From positions 434,001 through 498,000 of the forward strand of contig CAVPXS010000017.1 of the NCBI GenBank assembly GCA_963709775.1: DNA of 64,000 bases, given 5' to 3'. Origin of the DNA: Salinimicrobium sp963709775. Lineage in GTDB: Bacteria; Bacteroidota; Bacteroidia; Flavobacteriales; Flavobacteriaceae. Of this stretch, positions 27,626 through 36,910 are shown piece by piece. A model generated the notes under the pieces. The model was given only the letters and a program-made list of their open reading frames with translations. It did not search any database and was not told where the DNA came from. A program made the translations under genes and the position numbers. Every line of letters begins with the position of its first letter. Within the stretch, counting starts at the first letter, position 1.

Positions 27626-28045
27626 ATGAATAAAAAAGTACTTGATTACATATTTATTGGTGGCGTCATACTTATGGTGACAGTATCATTAATAGGTATT
27701 TTAAAAACATACGAAAAGAAAACTATAAAAGATAGGGGAGAGCAAGTTCTAGCAGAGGTAATAGAGGCGCCAAATTCCTGTGAAAATCTTGGCAGGAGAC
27801 CTCCTTACAGTAAAATCAAGTATAATGAGAATGTTTTTATAAAGAGAACTGATTTGGAATACTGCCATTTTGTTTCGGGAAAAAACACGGTAATAATGTT
27901 GACCAATGAACAAGGTGATGAACTGATTTTTTTAAATGAATACGATCCAATGGACTTTGCTTTTAGTGGGGGGATATTTTTAATAGCACTGCTTATTTCA
28001 TTTAAATATTTTGCACCTAAGAAAAAGGGGGAGCCAAAGGAGTAG
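27626..28045 (+). CDS. Cassette membrane protein, DUF3592-like layout (139 aa)
   Basis: An N-terminal membrane helix (YIFIGGVILMVTVSLIGIL), a central extracytoplasmic beta-rich part with a pair of cysteines (NSCENLG, EYCHFVSG), and a C-terminal helix (FSGGIFLIALLISFKYF). The helix-domain-helix plan resembles DUF3592 proteins, but identity is unproven. The cassette ends TTATGCACTATTT and AAACAGTGCATAA are complementary except one base. Confidence 0.72.
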   Translation: MNKKVLDYIFIGGVILMVTVSLIGILKTYEKKTIKDRGEQVLAEVIEAPNSCENLGRRPPYSKIKYNENVFIKRTDLEYCHFVSGKNTVIMLTNEQGDELIFLNEYDPMDFAFSGGIFLIALLISFKYFAPKKKGEPKE

Positions 28046-28056
28046 AAAAAAACAGT

Positions 28057-28185
28057 GCATAACAACATATAAAAACAATGCTCAAACCAGTCTCAATTCG
28101 AAACTCCGTGCTCGCTTGCTTAGCTGATTGTCCTGCGGACAATCCAGCTCGCCAGCAAGCACAGTTTTTATACGAGACGTTAGCC
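28057..28185 (+). repeat. attC-like site, L type
   Basis: Left box GCATAAC, right box GTTAGCC; arm variant TTGCTTAGCTGATTGTCC. Confidence 0.8.
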
Positions 28186-28274
28186 AACAGCTATAAAAAA
28201 GGAACCTGATTTTTAAATAATTGTGTAACATAATAGGATAAATTTTTACCTATAAGTAACAAAAACGAAATAAA

Positions 28275-28394
28275 ATGAAAAAAAACAGGACTAAATCGGA
28301 AAAATTCTGGAGTTTGAGTATTCCTACCCTTATTTTAATAATAGCAATACTGGCATTTCTTAAGAAAACCCATATAGGATTTTTCGAGGTTTAA
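28275..28394 (+). CDS. Very small membrane protein (39 aa)
   Basis: The frame reads MKKNRTKSEKFWSLSIPTLI then LIIAILAFLKKTHIGFFEV: basic N-terminus, one membrane helix, short tail. ATG follows an A-rich leader. It lies in a cassette whose second half is a broken UPF0158 gene. A similar 40-residue protein occurs at 50621. Confidence 0.5.
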   Translation: MKKNRTKSEKFWSLSIPTLILIIAILAFLKKTHIGFFEV

Positions 28395-28414
28395 GCGAAT
28401 TTGAGAGGATCGAG

Positions 28415-28641
28415 TTAATGAAATCTAGCCAATCTTTTGCTGTAATGGAATCTTTTGCCGACCAGCTGGAAGCGGATAGATTTCGCAAAAAGTTAATTAG
28501 TGCTCTAAACTGACCAAAACCATTCAGGAATTTTAATTATCTGATCCACGAATCGGATTTCAGGCAGGAATGGTTTGACTTCCAACAGATAAAAATGTTG
28601 AGTGGGTAAGAGAACAGATATCTGACCGCATGCGTGAGTAA
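28415..28641 (+). pseudogene. Broken UPF0158 family gene (3' part)
   Basis: The DNA closely matches the 3' half of the intact gene at 50980-51402 (SSQSFAVMESFADQLEADGF region onward) but lacks the 5' half, has an in-frame stop (CTGACCAAAACC instead of CCGACCAAAACC) and a deletion near the IEWVREQ codons. Both cassettes end with the same AAAAAGCCATTGGCTAAC, so they are related cassettes. Confidence 0.75.
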
Positions 28642-28650
28642 AAAGCCATT

Positions 28651-28780
28651 GGCTAACACTGTATAAAAAAAATGCTCAAACCTGTCTCAATTCGAAAATC
28701 CGTGCTTGCTTGCAACGCCTGATTGTCCTGCGGACAATCAAGCTCGCCGGCTCGCACAGTTTTTATACGAGACGTTGTGA
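28651..28780 (+). repeat. attC-like site, L type
   Basis: Left box GGCTAAC, right box GTTGTGA; GTATAAAAAAAATGC replaces ATATAAAAACAATGC. Confidence 0.8.
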
Positions 28781-29024
28781 GCCATTTAATAGCGGAGCGC
28801 AATCAGGAAATTTTGGCTTTTGTATAGCTGTCAGTGTTGAGAGGATGAAAAAAAGCTACGTTGTAAAACATAACTCAGCCGCAAGTGGCGCTTTTTTTTG
28901 GCATTTTTGGAAGGTCATGGCTTGTGAATAAGCGGACTTCTGACCGATGTAGATTACCAGGAAGACCAGTCAAAAATGTCATTTTTGAGACCACTTTGCG
29001 GCGGACTTTAAAAATTAAAACGGC
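28775..29024 (+). repeat. Family F non-coding cassette, copy 1
   Basis: Opens TTGTGAGCCATTTAATAGCGG and closes CGGCTCACAAC. Shares with 33650-33896 the stretch GATGAAAAAAAGCT...GCGCTTTTTTTTGG and GACTT(C/T)TG(A/G)CCG. No conserved frame. Confidence 0.65.
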
Positions 29025-29154
29025 TCACAACAAAATATAAAAACAATGCTAACTTTAGTCTCAAATCGAAAGTCCGTGCTTGCTTGCAACGCCTGATTGT
29101 CCTGCGGACAATCCAGCTCGCCAGCTCGCACAGTTTTTATACGTACCGTTGGCA
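29025..29154 (+). repeat. attC-like site, L type with S-like right arm
   Basis: Left box TCACAAC, right box GTTGGCA. The right arm reads TTTTTATACGTACCGTT, like S sites, not TATACGAGACGTT. Confidence 0.78.
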
Positions 29155-29170
29155 ATAATTCACCAAAAAG

Positions 29171-29578
29171 ATGAAAAAAATCATTTTATCAATTCTTCTA
29201 ATATATTCAACAGTAAGCTTTGCTTGCGAGTGCGGCATCAATAGTTATCCGTATACTAATGGAAAAACTCAAAGTGAATTATTTTTAGAAGATAGTTTTA
29301 AGAATGCAACTATTATATTTTTTGGAGAATACGATAATTCTGGAGAATTTAGAATCATCAAGTTCTATAGAGGGAAGGAACTGATAACCAATCCAGGCCT
29401 GATTGAGCAAACGGAAGACAAGTCTCTTTGTGACGACACTTTTAAAAAAAATAAAAGGTACCTGATTTTTGGAAAGGTTGATGATCTTGGGAAACTGCGG
29501 ACCAGCATATGTTACGCAAATGTTGAAATTAAAAACAAAGAGCAATTAAAGTTCGTAAAGAAATACCTCAAAAGTTAG
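29171..29578 (+). CDS. Secreted cassette protein, possibly netrin/TIMP-like (135 aa)
   Basis: Signal peptide (KKIILSILLIYSTVSFA) followed directly by CECG, a CxC start typical of netrin/TIMP-like domains, then SFKNATIIFFGEYD and further Cys (SLCDDTF, SICYANV). Beta-strand-rich. The CxC plus pattern suggests, but does not prove, an NTR/OB-fold protein. Opens TTGGCAATAATT, closes AACTATTGCCAA. Confidence 0.72.
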   Translation: MKKIILSILLIYSTVSFACECGINSYPYTNGKTQSELFLEDSFKNATIIFFGEYDNSGEFRIIKFYRGKELITNPGLIEQTEDKSLCDDTFKKNKRYLIFGKVDDLGKLRTSICYANVEIKNKEQLKFVKKYLKS

Positions 29579-29584
29579 AACTAT

Positions 29585-29716
29585 TGCCAACACTATATAA
29601 AAACAATGCGGAAGTCTGAGTCTATTCGAAAGTCTGTGTGTACTAGCTGCGTCTGATTTTCCTGCGGAAAATCATCGCCGGCAATCGCCGCACTGTTTTT
29701 ATACGAGACGTTACCT
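29585..29716 (+). repeat. attC-like site, L2 variant
   Basis: Left box TGCCAAC, right box GTTACCT; GATTTTCC/GGAAAATC hairpin and GCCGGCAATCGCCGCAC right arm. Confidence 0.78.
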
Positions 29717-29976
29717 CACATTATCCATTCGAAAGGCAGTTATTTTTTGCCATTTTTGAGAGGTAAGGTTTCTGATAATTCCAGTCGCAGTTTTCGTCTC
29801 GAAAAGTCGGTTCCTAAAAGCCATTTTTGAGACCTTTATTTGGCAAGGGTTCTGGTCGATCACGACGGCGGACTTTACTCAGACGTGGAAACGGACGGTC
29901 GGTTCAAGCCGAACGTCCAGGCAAATAGAAAAATTAACTCATAGCTGGAATGGTCACAGCGGACAATTAAAACGTG
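29711..29976 (+). repeat. Family C non-coding cassette, copy 2
   Basis: Opens TTACCTCACATTATCC, closes ACGTGAGGTAAC; very close to copy 8 at 54631. Confidence 0.75.
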
Positions 29977-30108
29977 AGGTAACAACATATAAAAACAATG
30001 CTTATTTTAGTCTCGAATCGAATGTCTGTGCGTACTTGCTGCATCTGATTTTCCTGCGGAAAATCATCGCCGGCAATCGCCGCACTGTTTTTATACGAGA
30101 CGTTGGCG
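29977..30108 (+). repeat. attC-like site, L2 variant
   Basis: Left box AGGTAAC, right box GTTGGCG; GATTTTCC/GGAAAATC hairpin. Confidence 0.78.
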
Positions 30109-30133
30109 ATAATTTAAAAGAATATAACAATAA

Positions 30134-30823
30134 ATGAACAGTGTTTTATCAATTATTGGAGCAGTTGCCTCCATAATTTCGATCCCCTTAGGATTCTATT
30201 TCTTCATAAGAAGTAAGGAAGAAAAAAGAGATAAGGTGAAAAGAGATATAATCAAAATTCTCCTTGCTCAACTGAATGATTCTGACTTAGTCTCCATTTT
30301 CGAAATAAAATCAGTTATAAATTCAAAATGTCGTGAAGCCAAAATAAGTATTGACTCTATTCGAAATTCTGAAATACTAGAAGATCTTATTGCAGAAATT
30401 ATTGCTAACCCCTTATTGCAACAGGAAAATAAAGAAAAATATATCACTAATCTCAAGTTACTTTCTCAACGGCTTTTGATCAAAGAAGTTCCTAAGAATG
30501 ATACTGTCTCAAAAGAGTTACTTCAAGAAATAGATAAAGAAAAATTAGAAAGTGAATTAGAGAAAATCTTACAAAAGATAGAAAGACAGGAAAAATCTGA
30601 AAGTACTTCTGGCATTTTTGCAAAGACTGCTACTATCGTAACGATACTCGGTTTTTTGACTGCATTAGGGTCAGAGTTATTCTTCAATACTAATAGTTTT
30701 AAAAGGGTAATTGAGGAAAATGAATTTGAATTCTCCATAGTTATAGGAATTGCAGTTTCAATTTTAGGACTATTGATGTCTTATTTTGTGAAAAAGAGTA
30801 GTGAAGCAGATAGCGATAAATAA
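30134..30823 (+). CDS. Cassette membrane protein with coiled-coil core (229 aa)
   Basis: One N-terminal membrane helix (NSVLSIIGAVASIISIPLGF), a long charged helical core with KLESELEKILQKIERQEKSE coiled-coil, and two C-terminal helices (ATIVTILGFLTALGSELFF; FSIVIGIAVSILGLLMSYF). No catalytic motif seen. The plan resembles transmembrane effectors of defence systems, but that is only an analogy. Opens TTGGCGATAATT, closes AACTATCGCCAA. Confidence 0.72.
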   Translation: MNSVLSIIGAVASIISIPLGFYFFIRSKEEKRDKVKRDIIKILLAQLNDSDLVSIFEIKSVINSKCREAKISIDSIRNSEILEDLIAEIIANPLLQQENKEKYITNLKLLSQRLLIKEVPKNDTVSKELLQEIDKEKLESELEKILQKIERQEKSESTSGIFAKTATIVTILGFLTALGSELFFNTNSFKRVIEENEFEFSIVIGIAVSILGLLMSYFVKKSSEADSDK

Positions 30824-30830
30824 AAACTAT

Positions 30831-30960
30831 CGCCAACAACATATAAAAACAATGCTCAAACCAGTCTCGAATCGAAACTTCCTGCTCGCTTGCTGCGCCT
30901 GATTGTCCTGCGGACAATCACGCACGTCCGCTCGCACAGTTTTTATACGAGACGTTGTGA
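30831..30960 (+). repeat. attC-like site, L type
   Basis: Left box CGCCAAC, right box GTTGTGA; variant CACGCACGTCCGCTCGCAC right arm. Confidence 0.8.
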
Positions 30961-31326
30961 AAAATGCCTCTGACAAACAAAACGCAAGAAAATTAAAAAC
31001 TAACTCGAGCAAAAAATGACTTTTAAAATGCCATTTTTGGAAGGAAAGATAAATTGGGTTTAAAAAGATAAATGGCGACGGCTTCTCACTCAGGCGGAGA
31101 AAAAAAGAAACGCTAAAAATATCATTTTTGAGAGGTTAGTAAATGAGAGTTTCAAATTTAAATACAGCGGACTTTCTCACTCAAGCGAAAAAAAATCGAA
31201 CGTAAAATGCCTTTTTTGAGAAGTAAGAAAATATAAACTTTAAAAACAAAACGCAGCGGACTCTCACTCAGATCTGAAAAAAAACGCAGAGCAACAGGGC
31301 GGCTCACTCAGGCGGGAGGCACTATT
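30955..31326 (+). repeat. Family B non-coding cassette, copy 3
   Basis: Opens TTGTGAAAAATGCCTCTGAC, closes CACTATTTCACAAC. Three to four degenerate CATTTTTGAGAGG units each followed by CGG.CT.TCTCACTC. Confidence 0.7.
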
Positions 31327-31456
31327 TCACAACAACGTATAAAAACAATGCTTAATTTAGTCTCGAATCGAAAGTCCGTGCTCGCTTGCAACGCCTGATT
31401 GTCCTGCGGACAATCACGCTCGCCAGCTCGCACAGTTTTTATACGAGACGTTACCC
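31327..31456 (+). repeat. attC-like site, L type
   Basis: Left box TCACAAC, right box GTTACCC; standard arms and hairpin. Confidence 0.8.
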
Positions 31457-31472
31457 ACAAGTTAAACCACCA

Positions 31473-32303
31473 ATGAGAAAACTACTGACATTAATATTAA
31501 TTATGGGATTTTTGAATAATATTTTCGGACAATCAAAAAACCAGCCTGATTATCAACCTGATTGGGCTTTTTACTTTACGAATGTAGACAATAACCTTAG
31601 TACCATTGGGACAGATTTGAACCTAATAAATAATGCTCCAAAAAAGGGACAAGAAAATGTGGTTTACGTTTCCATCAAAATGCCCAATCCAAAAGAAAAT
31701 GGTTTATCAAGTAATGAAGATGCAGAGGATCTTTGGAAAATTGAAGATGATATAATAAAAGCATTTGATACAACTAACCTTAATTACACCTTTGTTGGTC
31801 GATTGACATCCAACGGATTCAGAGACTTGTATTTTTACGGTGACAACACCATCTTAATGGAGAAGCAGGTTTCGATAACTATGGCTGCATTTCCAAAATT
31901 TGAATTTGATTTCGGACATAAACTAGACAAAGAATGGGGTGGTTATACGGACTTTCTATATCCTGCACCAAGGCAAATGCAAAGTATACAAAACAGCCGT
32001 GTTCTTCAACAATTAGAAAACGGTGGAGACAATCTGACTAAGCCGAGAGAAGTAAACCATTACATCTACTTCAAAACAGCGGATGAACTTGAACAGTTTG
32101 AAAGTTTCGCAAAGGATCTCAATTTTAAAACAAAAAGTAAAGAAAAAACGGATCAACCCAACGATTTCAATTTTGTTATTATTGTTTCCAGGATTGACAA
32201 AGTAGGGTATAATGAAATTGATGAATACACTCTTACACTTTGGGAGAAGGCTAAAGAGTTAAATGGGGAGTATGACGGCTGGGATACTTCTATAGAGAAA
32301 TAA
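31473..32303 (+). CDS. DUF695 / RraB-like domain protein, secreted (276 aa)
   Basis: ATG at 31473 gives a signal peptide (MRKLLTLILIMGFLNNIFGQ); upstream in-frame codons are attC sequence. Residues about 30-160 (WAFYFTNVDNNLSTIGTDLN, then YVSIKMPNPKENGLSSNEDA) resemble DUF695; residues about 190-276 (VNHYIYFKTADELEQFESFA... VIIVSRID) resemble the RraB fold (ribonuclease E inhibitor regulator). The two-domain order is known in Bacteroidota proteins. A signal peptide makes an RNase role unlikely here. Opens TTACCCACAAGTT, closes AACCTGTGGGTAA. Confidence 0.78.
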   Translation: MRKLLTLILIMGFLNNIFGQSKNQPDYQPDWAFYFTNVDNNLSTIGTDLNLINNAPKKGQENVVYVSIKMPNPKENGLSSNEDAEDLWKIEDDIIKAFDTTNLNYTFVGRLTSNGFRDLYFYGDNTILMEKQVSITMAAFPKFEFDFGHKLDKEWGGYTDFLYPAPRQMQSIQNSRVLQQLENGGDNLTKPREVNHYIYFKTADELEQFESFAKDLNFKTKSKEKTDQPNDFNFVIIVSRIDKVGYNEIDEYTLTLWEKAKELNGEYDGWDTSIEK

Positions 32304-32309
32304 ACCTGT

Positions 32310-32439
32310 GGGTAACAACATATAAAAACAATGCTCAAATCTGTCTCGAGTCGAAAGTTCGTGCTCGCTTGCAACGCCTGATTGTCCTGCGGACAATCAA
32401 GCTCGCCAGCTCGCACTGTTTTTATACGAGACGTTACCC
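32310..32439 (+). repeat. attC-like site, L type
   Basis: Left box GGGTAAC, right box GTTACCC: complementary because both neighbouring cassettes share the tag. Confidence 0.8.
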
Positions 32440-32817
32440 AAAATGTCGCTGACAAACAAAACGCGGGAAAAATAAAACTGACCCGGATAAAAATAACGGG
32501 CTTCTAAAATGTCATTTTGGAAGGAAAGAAAAATTGAGTTTAAAAAGAAGAATTACGACGGATCACTCACTCAAGCGGATAATTAAAAGGTGCTAAAAAC
32601 ATCATTTTTGAGTAGTAAGAAAATCAGAGTTTCAAAATAAAATAAAGCGGACTTTCTCACTCAAGCGGAGAAAAATAATCTGAATTAAAAATGCCATTTT
32701 TGAGAGGGAAGAAATGTAAAATTTAAATCAAAACGCAGCTGACTTTCATTCAGACCTGGAAAATGAAAAGTAAGAACGCAGATTACTCGGGTGGCTCACT
32801 CAGGCGGGCGGCACATT
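32434..32817 (+). repeat. Family B non-coding cassette, copy 4
   Basis: Closest relative of copy 1; opens TTACCCAAAATGTCGCTGAC and closes CACATTGGGTAAC. Differs from copy 1 by scattered single-base changes and indels. Confidence 0.72.
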
Positions 32818-32949
32818 GGGTAACAACATATAAAAACAATGCTTAAATTAGTCTCGAATCGAAACACTTGGCGTACTTGCTGCGTCTGATTTTCCTGCGG
32901 AAAATCCTCGCCGGCAATCCCCGCACTGTTTTTATACGGGACGTTGTGG
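32818..32949 (+). repeat. attC-like site, L2 variant
   Basis: Left box GGGTAAC, right box GTTGTGG; GATTTTCC/GGAAAATC hairpin. Confidence 0.78.
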
Positions 32950-32972
32950 GTAATTAAAACAAAAATACAGCA

Positions 32973-33515
32973 ATGAAATTCCAACTACTGATTCTAACTC
33001 TAATGTTTTTTAATTGCAATCACGCCCAGTCAAATCTTGAAGGCATCTGTGGTGAATTTCAAGGTGATCAATATTTCCCTTTAGACATCAAGAAAAAGAA
33101 AATTATCTGGAAGGATACCTTTTATAACGAGATATTAACGGATACAGTTGTTATAGAGAATAAGAGTTATACAAAATTTGTCCAAAACTGGGAAGACGGA
33201 TCAACCAACGTAATTTATTTAAGAAAAGAAGATGGAATGATTCGCCAATATGAAGAATGTTGTGAATATGACACCACTAAATTACCAGATGAAATTATTG
33301 AAGGCGCAGAATGGTTAAATGCTGATTTTAAAAAAAAACACGTGGTTTTAAGTCTATCTGGCAAATTGAGCACGCCTCATTGTGATTATGAGGATCTGCT
33401 AGTCGTCAAAGTATCGACATTTTCCGATGAATACGACTATTTTTATAAAAAAGGAATTGGATTTATTGGGGCAACGGAGAAAGGAAAATTGGTTTCCTAT
33501 ATAAGTCCAGATTAA
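32973..33515 (+). CDS. Secreted cassette protein, hypothetical (180 aa)
   Basis: Signal peptide with a possible lipobox region (KFQLLILTLMFFNCNHAQ). The mature part has several Cys (GICGEF, YEECCEYD, TPHCDYED) and a beta-rich pattern. No family recognised. Opens TTGTGGGTAATT, closes AACTACCCACAA. Confidence 0.72.
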   Translation: MKFQLLILTLMFFNCNHAQSNLEGICGEFQGDQYFPLDIKKKKIIWKDTFYNEILTDTVVIENKSYTKFVQNWEDGSTNVIYLRKEDGMIRQYEECCEYDTTKLPDEIIEGAEWLNADFKKKHVVLSLSGKLSTPHCDYEDLLVVKVSTFSDEYDYFYKKGIGFIGATEKGKLVSYISPD

Positions 33516-33524
33516 ATTAACTAC

Positions 33525-33655
33525 CCACAACAACGTATAAAAAAAATGCTCAAACCTGTCTCAATTCGAAAGTCCGTGCTCGCTTGCAACGCCTGATTGT
33601 CCTGCGGACAATCAAGCTCGCCAGCTCGCACTATTTTTTATACGAGACGTTGCGA
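33525..33655 (+). repeat. attC-like site, L type
   Basis: Left box CCACAAC, right box GTTGCGA; GTATAAAAAAAATGC and GCACTATTTTTTATAC arms change together. Confidence 0.8.
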
Positions 33656-33896
33656 GTCATCAAAGCAAAGCGCAGTAAGCGCTTTTAAGTTTACCAGGAA
33701 CTGTAGTTTCTCCGGGATGAAAAAAAAGCTGCGGGTTAGAATAGAACACTCAGACGCAAGCAGCGCTTTTTTTTGGTAATTTTGGATGTAATAGCTTGTG
33801 AATATCTGACTTTTGGCCGGTGCCGATTACCATAAACACCTTCCAAAAAAGCCATTTTTAAGACCTATTTGCGACGGACTTTAAAAAAAAGACGAC
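33650..33896 (+). repeat. Family F non-coding cassette, copy 2
   Basis: Opens TTGCGAGTCATC and closes GACGACTCGCAAC. Shares the GATGAAAAAAAAGCT and GCGCTTTTTTTTGG core with 28775-29024. Confidence 0.65.
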
Positions 33897-34026
33897 TCGC
33901 AACACTATATAAAAACAATGCTCAAACCTGTCTAAAATCGAAACTTTCTGCTCGCTTGCAACGCCTGATTGTCCTGCGGACAATCAAGCTCGCCAGCTCG
34001 CACAGTTTTTATACGTACCGTTACCT
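33897..34026 (+). repeat. attC-like site, L type with S-like right arm
   Basis: Left box TCGCAAC, right box GTTACCT; right arm TTTTTATACGTACCGTT as in the other family F site. Confidence 0.78.
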
Positions 34027-34285
34027 CACATTCTCAACTGGAAAGACAATTCTTTTTTGTCATTTTTGAGAGGTAAGGTTTCTGTTAATTCCAATCGTAG
34101 TTTTCGGTTCGAAAAGTCGTTTCCTAAAAGCCATTTTTGAGACCTTTATTTGGCAGCGGTTCTGGTCGATCACGAAGCCGACTTTACTCAGACGCAAAGG
34201 CAACGGTTCGGTTCAAGCTGGATGTTTGGGTAAATATGAACATTAACTCATAGCTGGAATGGTCACAGCGGACAATTAAAACGTG
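34021..34285 (+). repeat. Family C non-coding cassette, copy 3
   Basis: Opens TTACCTCACATTCTCAAC, closes ACGTGAGGTAAC; two CATTTTTGAGA motifs. Confidence 0.75.
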
Positions 34286-34417
34286 AGGTAACAACATATA
34301 AAAACAATGCTTATTTTAGTCTCGAATCGAATGTCTGTGCGTAATTGCTGCATCTGATTTTCCTGCGGAAAATCATCGCCGGCAATCGCCGCACTGTTTT
34401 TATACGAGACGTTGTGC
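34286..34417 (+). repeat. attC-like site, L2 variant
   Basis: Left box AGGTAAC, right box GTTGTGC; GATTTTCC/GGAAAATC hairpin. Confidence 0.78.
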
Positions 34418-34444
34418 ACTATTTTAAAAAATAATTCAGCTCCA

Positions 34445-35137
34445 ATGGAAGAACGGATTCTTTTTCTCCTAAAATTCGGATCACAGAAAAATATAAGAGA
34501 CTTGTATGAGAATGGAACGTTATATTTAAGCCCATTCGAACAATTCCAGGTAACCGAAAAAAATAATTATCGTGGGGATAGAAAAGAAGGTACAATTTTC
34601 TTAGAAAATTACCCTGATCCCTCAAAATACCGAATAGAAATAACGGATACTTATACGGGAAAAACCTTTTCTCACACACCAAAATCCTTGTCAAAAGAAT
34701 ATAAAGATCTAAGTGCTGGAAATTTATATTCGATGTATTGCATAAAGAATACAGAACTTGAGAAAGGTCAAAAATACAGAGTATCTGAAAAAATGAAAGA
34801 TTTTGGTTCTCATTTTTTATTTATTCATAATCCACAGGAATTTAAACGGAGGTTTGAAAAAGTCTTTAAAGATCAAAATTTAGGCTATAGAGCAGGCGTA
34901 GTAAAATATTATAATGACAAAAACTACAGCGGACCTTTGTCACTATTTCACAAGAAAATAGAACACGAATATCAAAAAGAATTCAGAATTATAACTCGTA
35001 ATTCGAGATCCGAACCGATAATATTGAAGTTGGGAAATTTGAAGAAAATTTCCACAATTATAGAAACGGACAGACTAGAACATCTCGAGTTTTCAATAAC
35101 TGAAGCAGAGAAAAAAACAGTGCACAACAATATATAA
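34445..35137 (+). CDS. Cassette protein, paralogue of 41373 gene (230 aa)
   Basis: ATG at 34445 (MEERILFLLKFGSQKNIRDL) is chosen over a TTG in the attC-proximal leader. A soluble protein clearly homologous along its whole length to the 221-residue product of another cassette (shared LLKFGS.KNI.DLY.NGT, NYRGD, GNLYS.Y.IK, FGSHFL, ETDR..HL.F). The family is unknown to me; the shared N-terminal block resembles DUF-type hypothetical proteins of defence islands, unproven. The last residues HNNI and the stop TAA come from the attC left arm. Confidence 0.75.
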   Translation: MEERILFLLKFGSQKNIRDLYENGTLYLSPFEQFQVTEKNNYRGDRKEGTIFLENYPDPSKYRIEITDTYTGKTFSHTPKSLSKEYKDLSAGNLYSMYCIKNTELEKGQKYRVSEKMKDFGSHFLFIHNPQEFKRRFEKVFKDQNLGYRAGVVKYYNDKNYSGPLSLFHKKIEHEYQKEFRIITRNSRSEPIILKLGNLKKISTIIETDRLEHLEFSITEAEKKTVHNNI

Positions 35138-35251
35138 AAACAATGCTCAAACCTGTCTCGAATCTAAGCTCCGTGCTCGCTTGCAACGCCTGATCGTCCT
35201 GCGGACAATCAAGCTCGCCAGCTCGCACGGTTTTTATACGAGACGTTACCC
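35122..35251 (+). repeat. attC-like site, L type
   Basis: Left box GCACAAC, right box GTTACCC; encodes the C-terminus and stop of the upstream gene. Confidence 0.8.
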
Positions 35252-35394
35252 AACATTCCCCACATGAAGAAACTCCATTAATTTCTTCGGCTAACGTGGC
35301 GCAAAATATCACCTTCCTTTATTAAATTTACTAGTAGACTCTTTGTGTGGCCGCTTTTTAAATTGGCGCTGGTAATTAAGCCCGTGCAACATTC

Positions 35395-35535
35395 TGGTCG
35401 AAATGTAAAAAAGCTCCTGAATTCGTAGTTCAGGAGCTTGTTGATAATTTCAGTGGTGCCCCTTTTTGGAGAGCCCGTTCAGAATATTGTTCAAATCAAA
35501 GATACATTTCCTTAGGGTCTTTTTCTAAAATATTT
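35395..35535 (+). ncRNA. Candidate bridge-RNA region of the IS110-group element
   Basis: In the IS110 group the guide (bridge) RNA is encoded in the non-coding left end, just upstream of the recombinase gene. Here a 140-base gap holds a clear hairpin (GCTCCTGAA and TTCAGGAGC). Target- and donor-binding loops could not be assigned by eye. Confidence 0.4.
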
Positions 35536-35539
35536 AATT

Positions 35540-36910
35540 ATGGGACGAAAAAAGCTTTCTATGGAAATCATTAATCCCAATGCAGCCGGGATTGATGTTG
35601 GCAGTCGTTCACATTACGTGGCGGTTGGACAATTTGCTGAAGATGTAAAGGAATTTGGGGTTTATGCCGAAGATCTCACTGCACTTGGACATTGGATGAA
35701 ATCAAAGAAGATTACCACTGTGGCGATGGAATCTACTGGTGATTACTGGCAAAACCTGTTTGCCGAACTGATTAAGCAAGGATTTGAAGTTGTTCTGGTC
35801 AACGGGAAATTCACTAAGCATGCTAAAGGGAAGAAGACAGACGTGAAGGATTGTCGGTGGATCCAGCAACTGCATACCCTGGGGCTTCTCTCCGGTAGCT
35901 TTCTTCCAGATGAAACTACAGAGAAACTCCGAACTTACTGCAGGCAGCGTGGAAACTGGGTAGATCAGGCAGCTTCTACAACTCAGAAAATGCAGAAATT
36001 CCTTAAGTTTTTAAATTTTCGACTTGATGTAGTGGTTCAGGATATATGTGGCCTTACAGGACTTGCAATTATCGGAGATATTTGCAAAGGAAATTTAGAT
36101 CCTGAAAAACTCGCAAAGCACCGGCATTACAACTGTAGAAAATCAGAAGAAGAAATAGCCAGAGCCTTACACGGTAATAATAGAGAAGATTATCTTTTTG
36201 GTCTAAAGCAGGAATACGAAACATACCTGTTCCTGCAAAAGAAGATCGATCAGTGTGATAAACAGATGGAAAAATTTATCAATGCAGAGCTCAAAAAATT
36301 CCCTGCTAAAAGAGCACTTAAGACCACCGAAAAACCATACAAAAGGATCAACAAAAATGCTCCAAAGATTAAAAATCTCAACCAGGTAGCCTATCAGTAT
36401 TTTGAAGGTGTGGACCTTTTAGCCATAGAAGGCTTGAGCCATGCTACAGTAGTATCTATAATGGGTGAGATTGGGCCGGAAGGATTCAGGAAATTTGAAA
36501 CTGCTAAACACTTCACCTCCTGGTTAAGATTAGCACCCAATAACAAGATATCCGGAGGAAAGATCTTAAGCCACAGAATACCAAAAGGTAGTAACCGTCT
36601 GAAAATAGCTTTTCGACAGGCGGCCAATTCAATAGGGAACTTAAAAGACACACATCTGTCGAATTTCTTTAGGAGAGTAGCTTTTAGAAAAGGTAGGACT
36701 GCCGCAGTATCTGCAACAGCTAGAAAACTGGCAGTAATAATTTGGAACATGATGGTAAAAAAAGTGCCATATCTTCCTCCAACTGAATACCTGTTCCTGG
36801 ACCAAAAGCGTAAATTAAAGATGGTGACACGGCTAAAGAAAAATATAGCTAAATTGGAACTCAAACCAGAAGATCTGGGGTTTTCACCAACTTTAGTTCC
36901 AACCAACTAA
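35540..36910 (+). CDS. IS110 family transposase (IS110 group)
   Basis: 456 residues. The N-terminal DEDD domain starts with NAAGIDVGSRSHYVAVG (first Asp), then VAMESTGDYWQNLF (Glu), TDVKDCRWIQQL (Asp pair). The C-terminal Transposase_20 domain has LLAIEGLSHATVVSIMGEIG, FTSWLRLAP and the serine-nucleophile region near FRQAANSIGNLKD. The enzyme is a DEDD recombinase guided by a bridge RNA. It is full length. The element sits inside a cassette that opens TTACCCAACATT at 35246 and ends GTTGGGTAAC at 37338; exact element ends cannot be fixed without an empty copy. Confidence 0.92.
   Translation: MGRKKLSMEIINPNAAGIDVGSRSHYVAVGQFAEDVKEFGVYAEDLTALGHWMKSKKITTVAMESTGDYWQNLFAELIKQGFEVVLVNGKFTKHAKGKKTDVKDCRWIQQLHTLGLLSGSFLPDETTEKLRTYCRQRGNWVDQAASTTQKMQKFLKFLNFRLDVVVQDICGLTGLAIIGDICKGNLDPEKLAKHRHYNCRKSEEEIARALHGNNREDYLFGLKQEYETYLFLQKKIDQCDKQMEKFINAELKKFPAKRALKTTEKPYKRINKNAPKIKNLNQVAYQYFEGVDLLAIEGLSHATVVSIMGEIGPEGFRKFETAKHFTSWLRLAPNNKISGGKILSHRIPKGSNRLKIAFRQAANSIGNLKDTHLSNFFRRVAFRKGRTAAVSATARKLAVIIWNMMVKKVPYLPPTEYLFLDQKRKLKMVTRLKKNIAKLELKPEDLGFSPTLVPTN

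Noticed and set aside
28710..28931. Plus-strand frame over the attC and family F copy 1
   Set aside because: Starts inside the attC and is not kept in copy 2.
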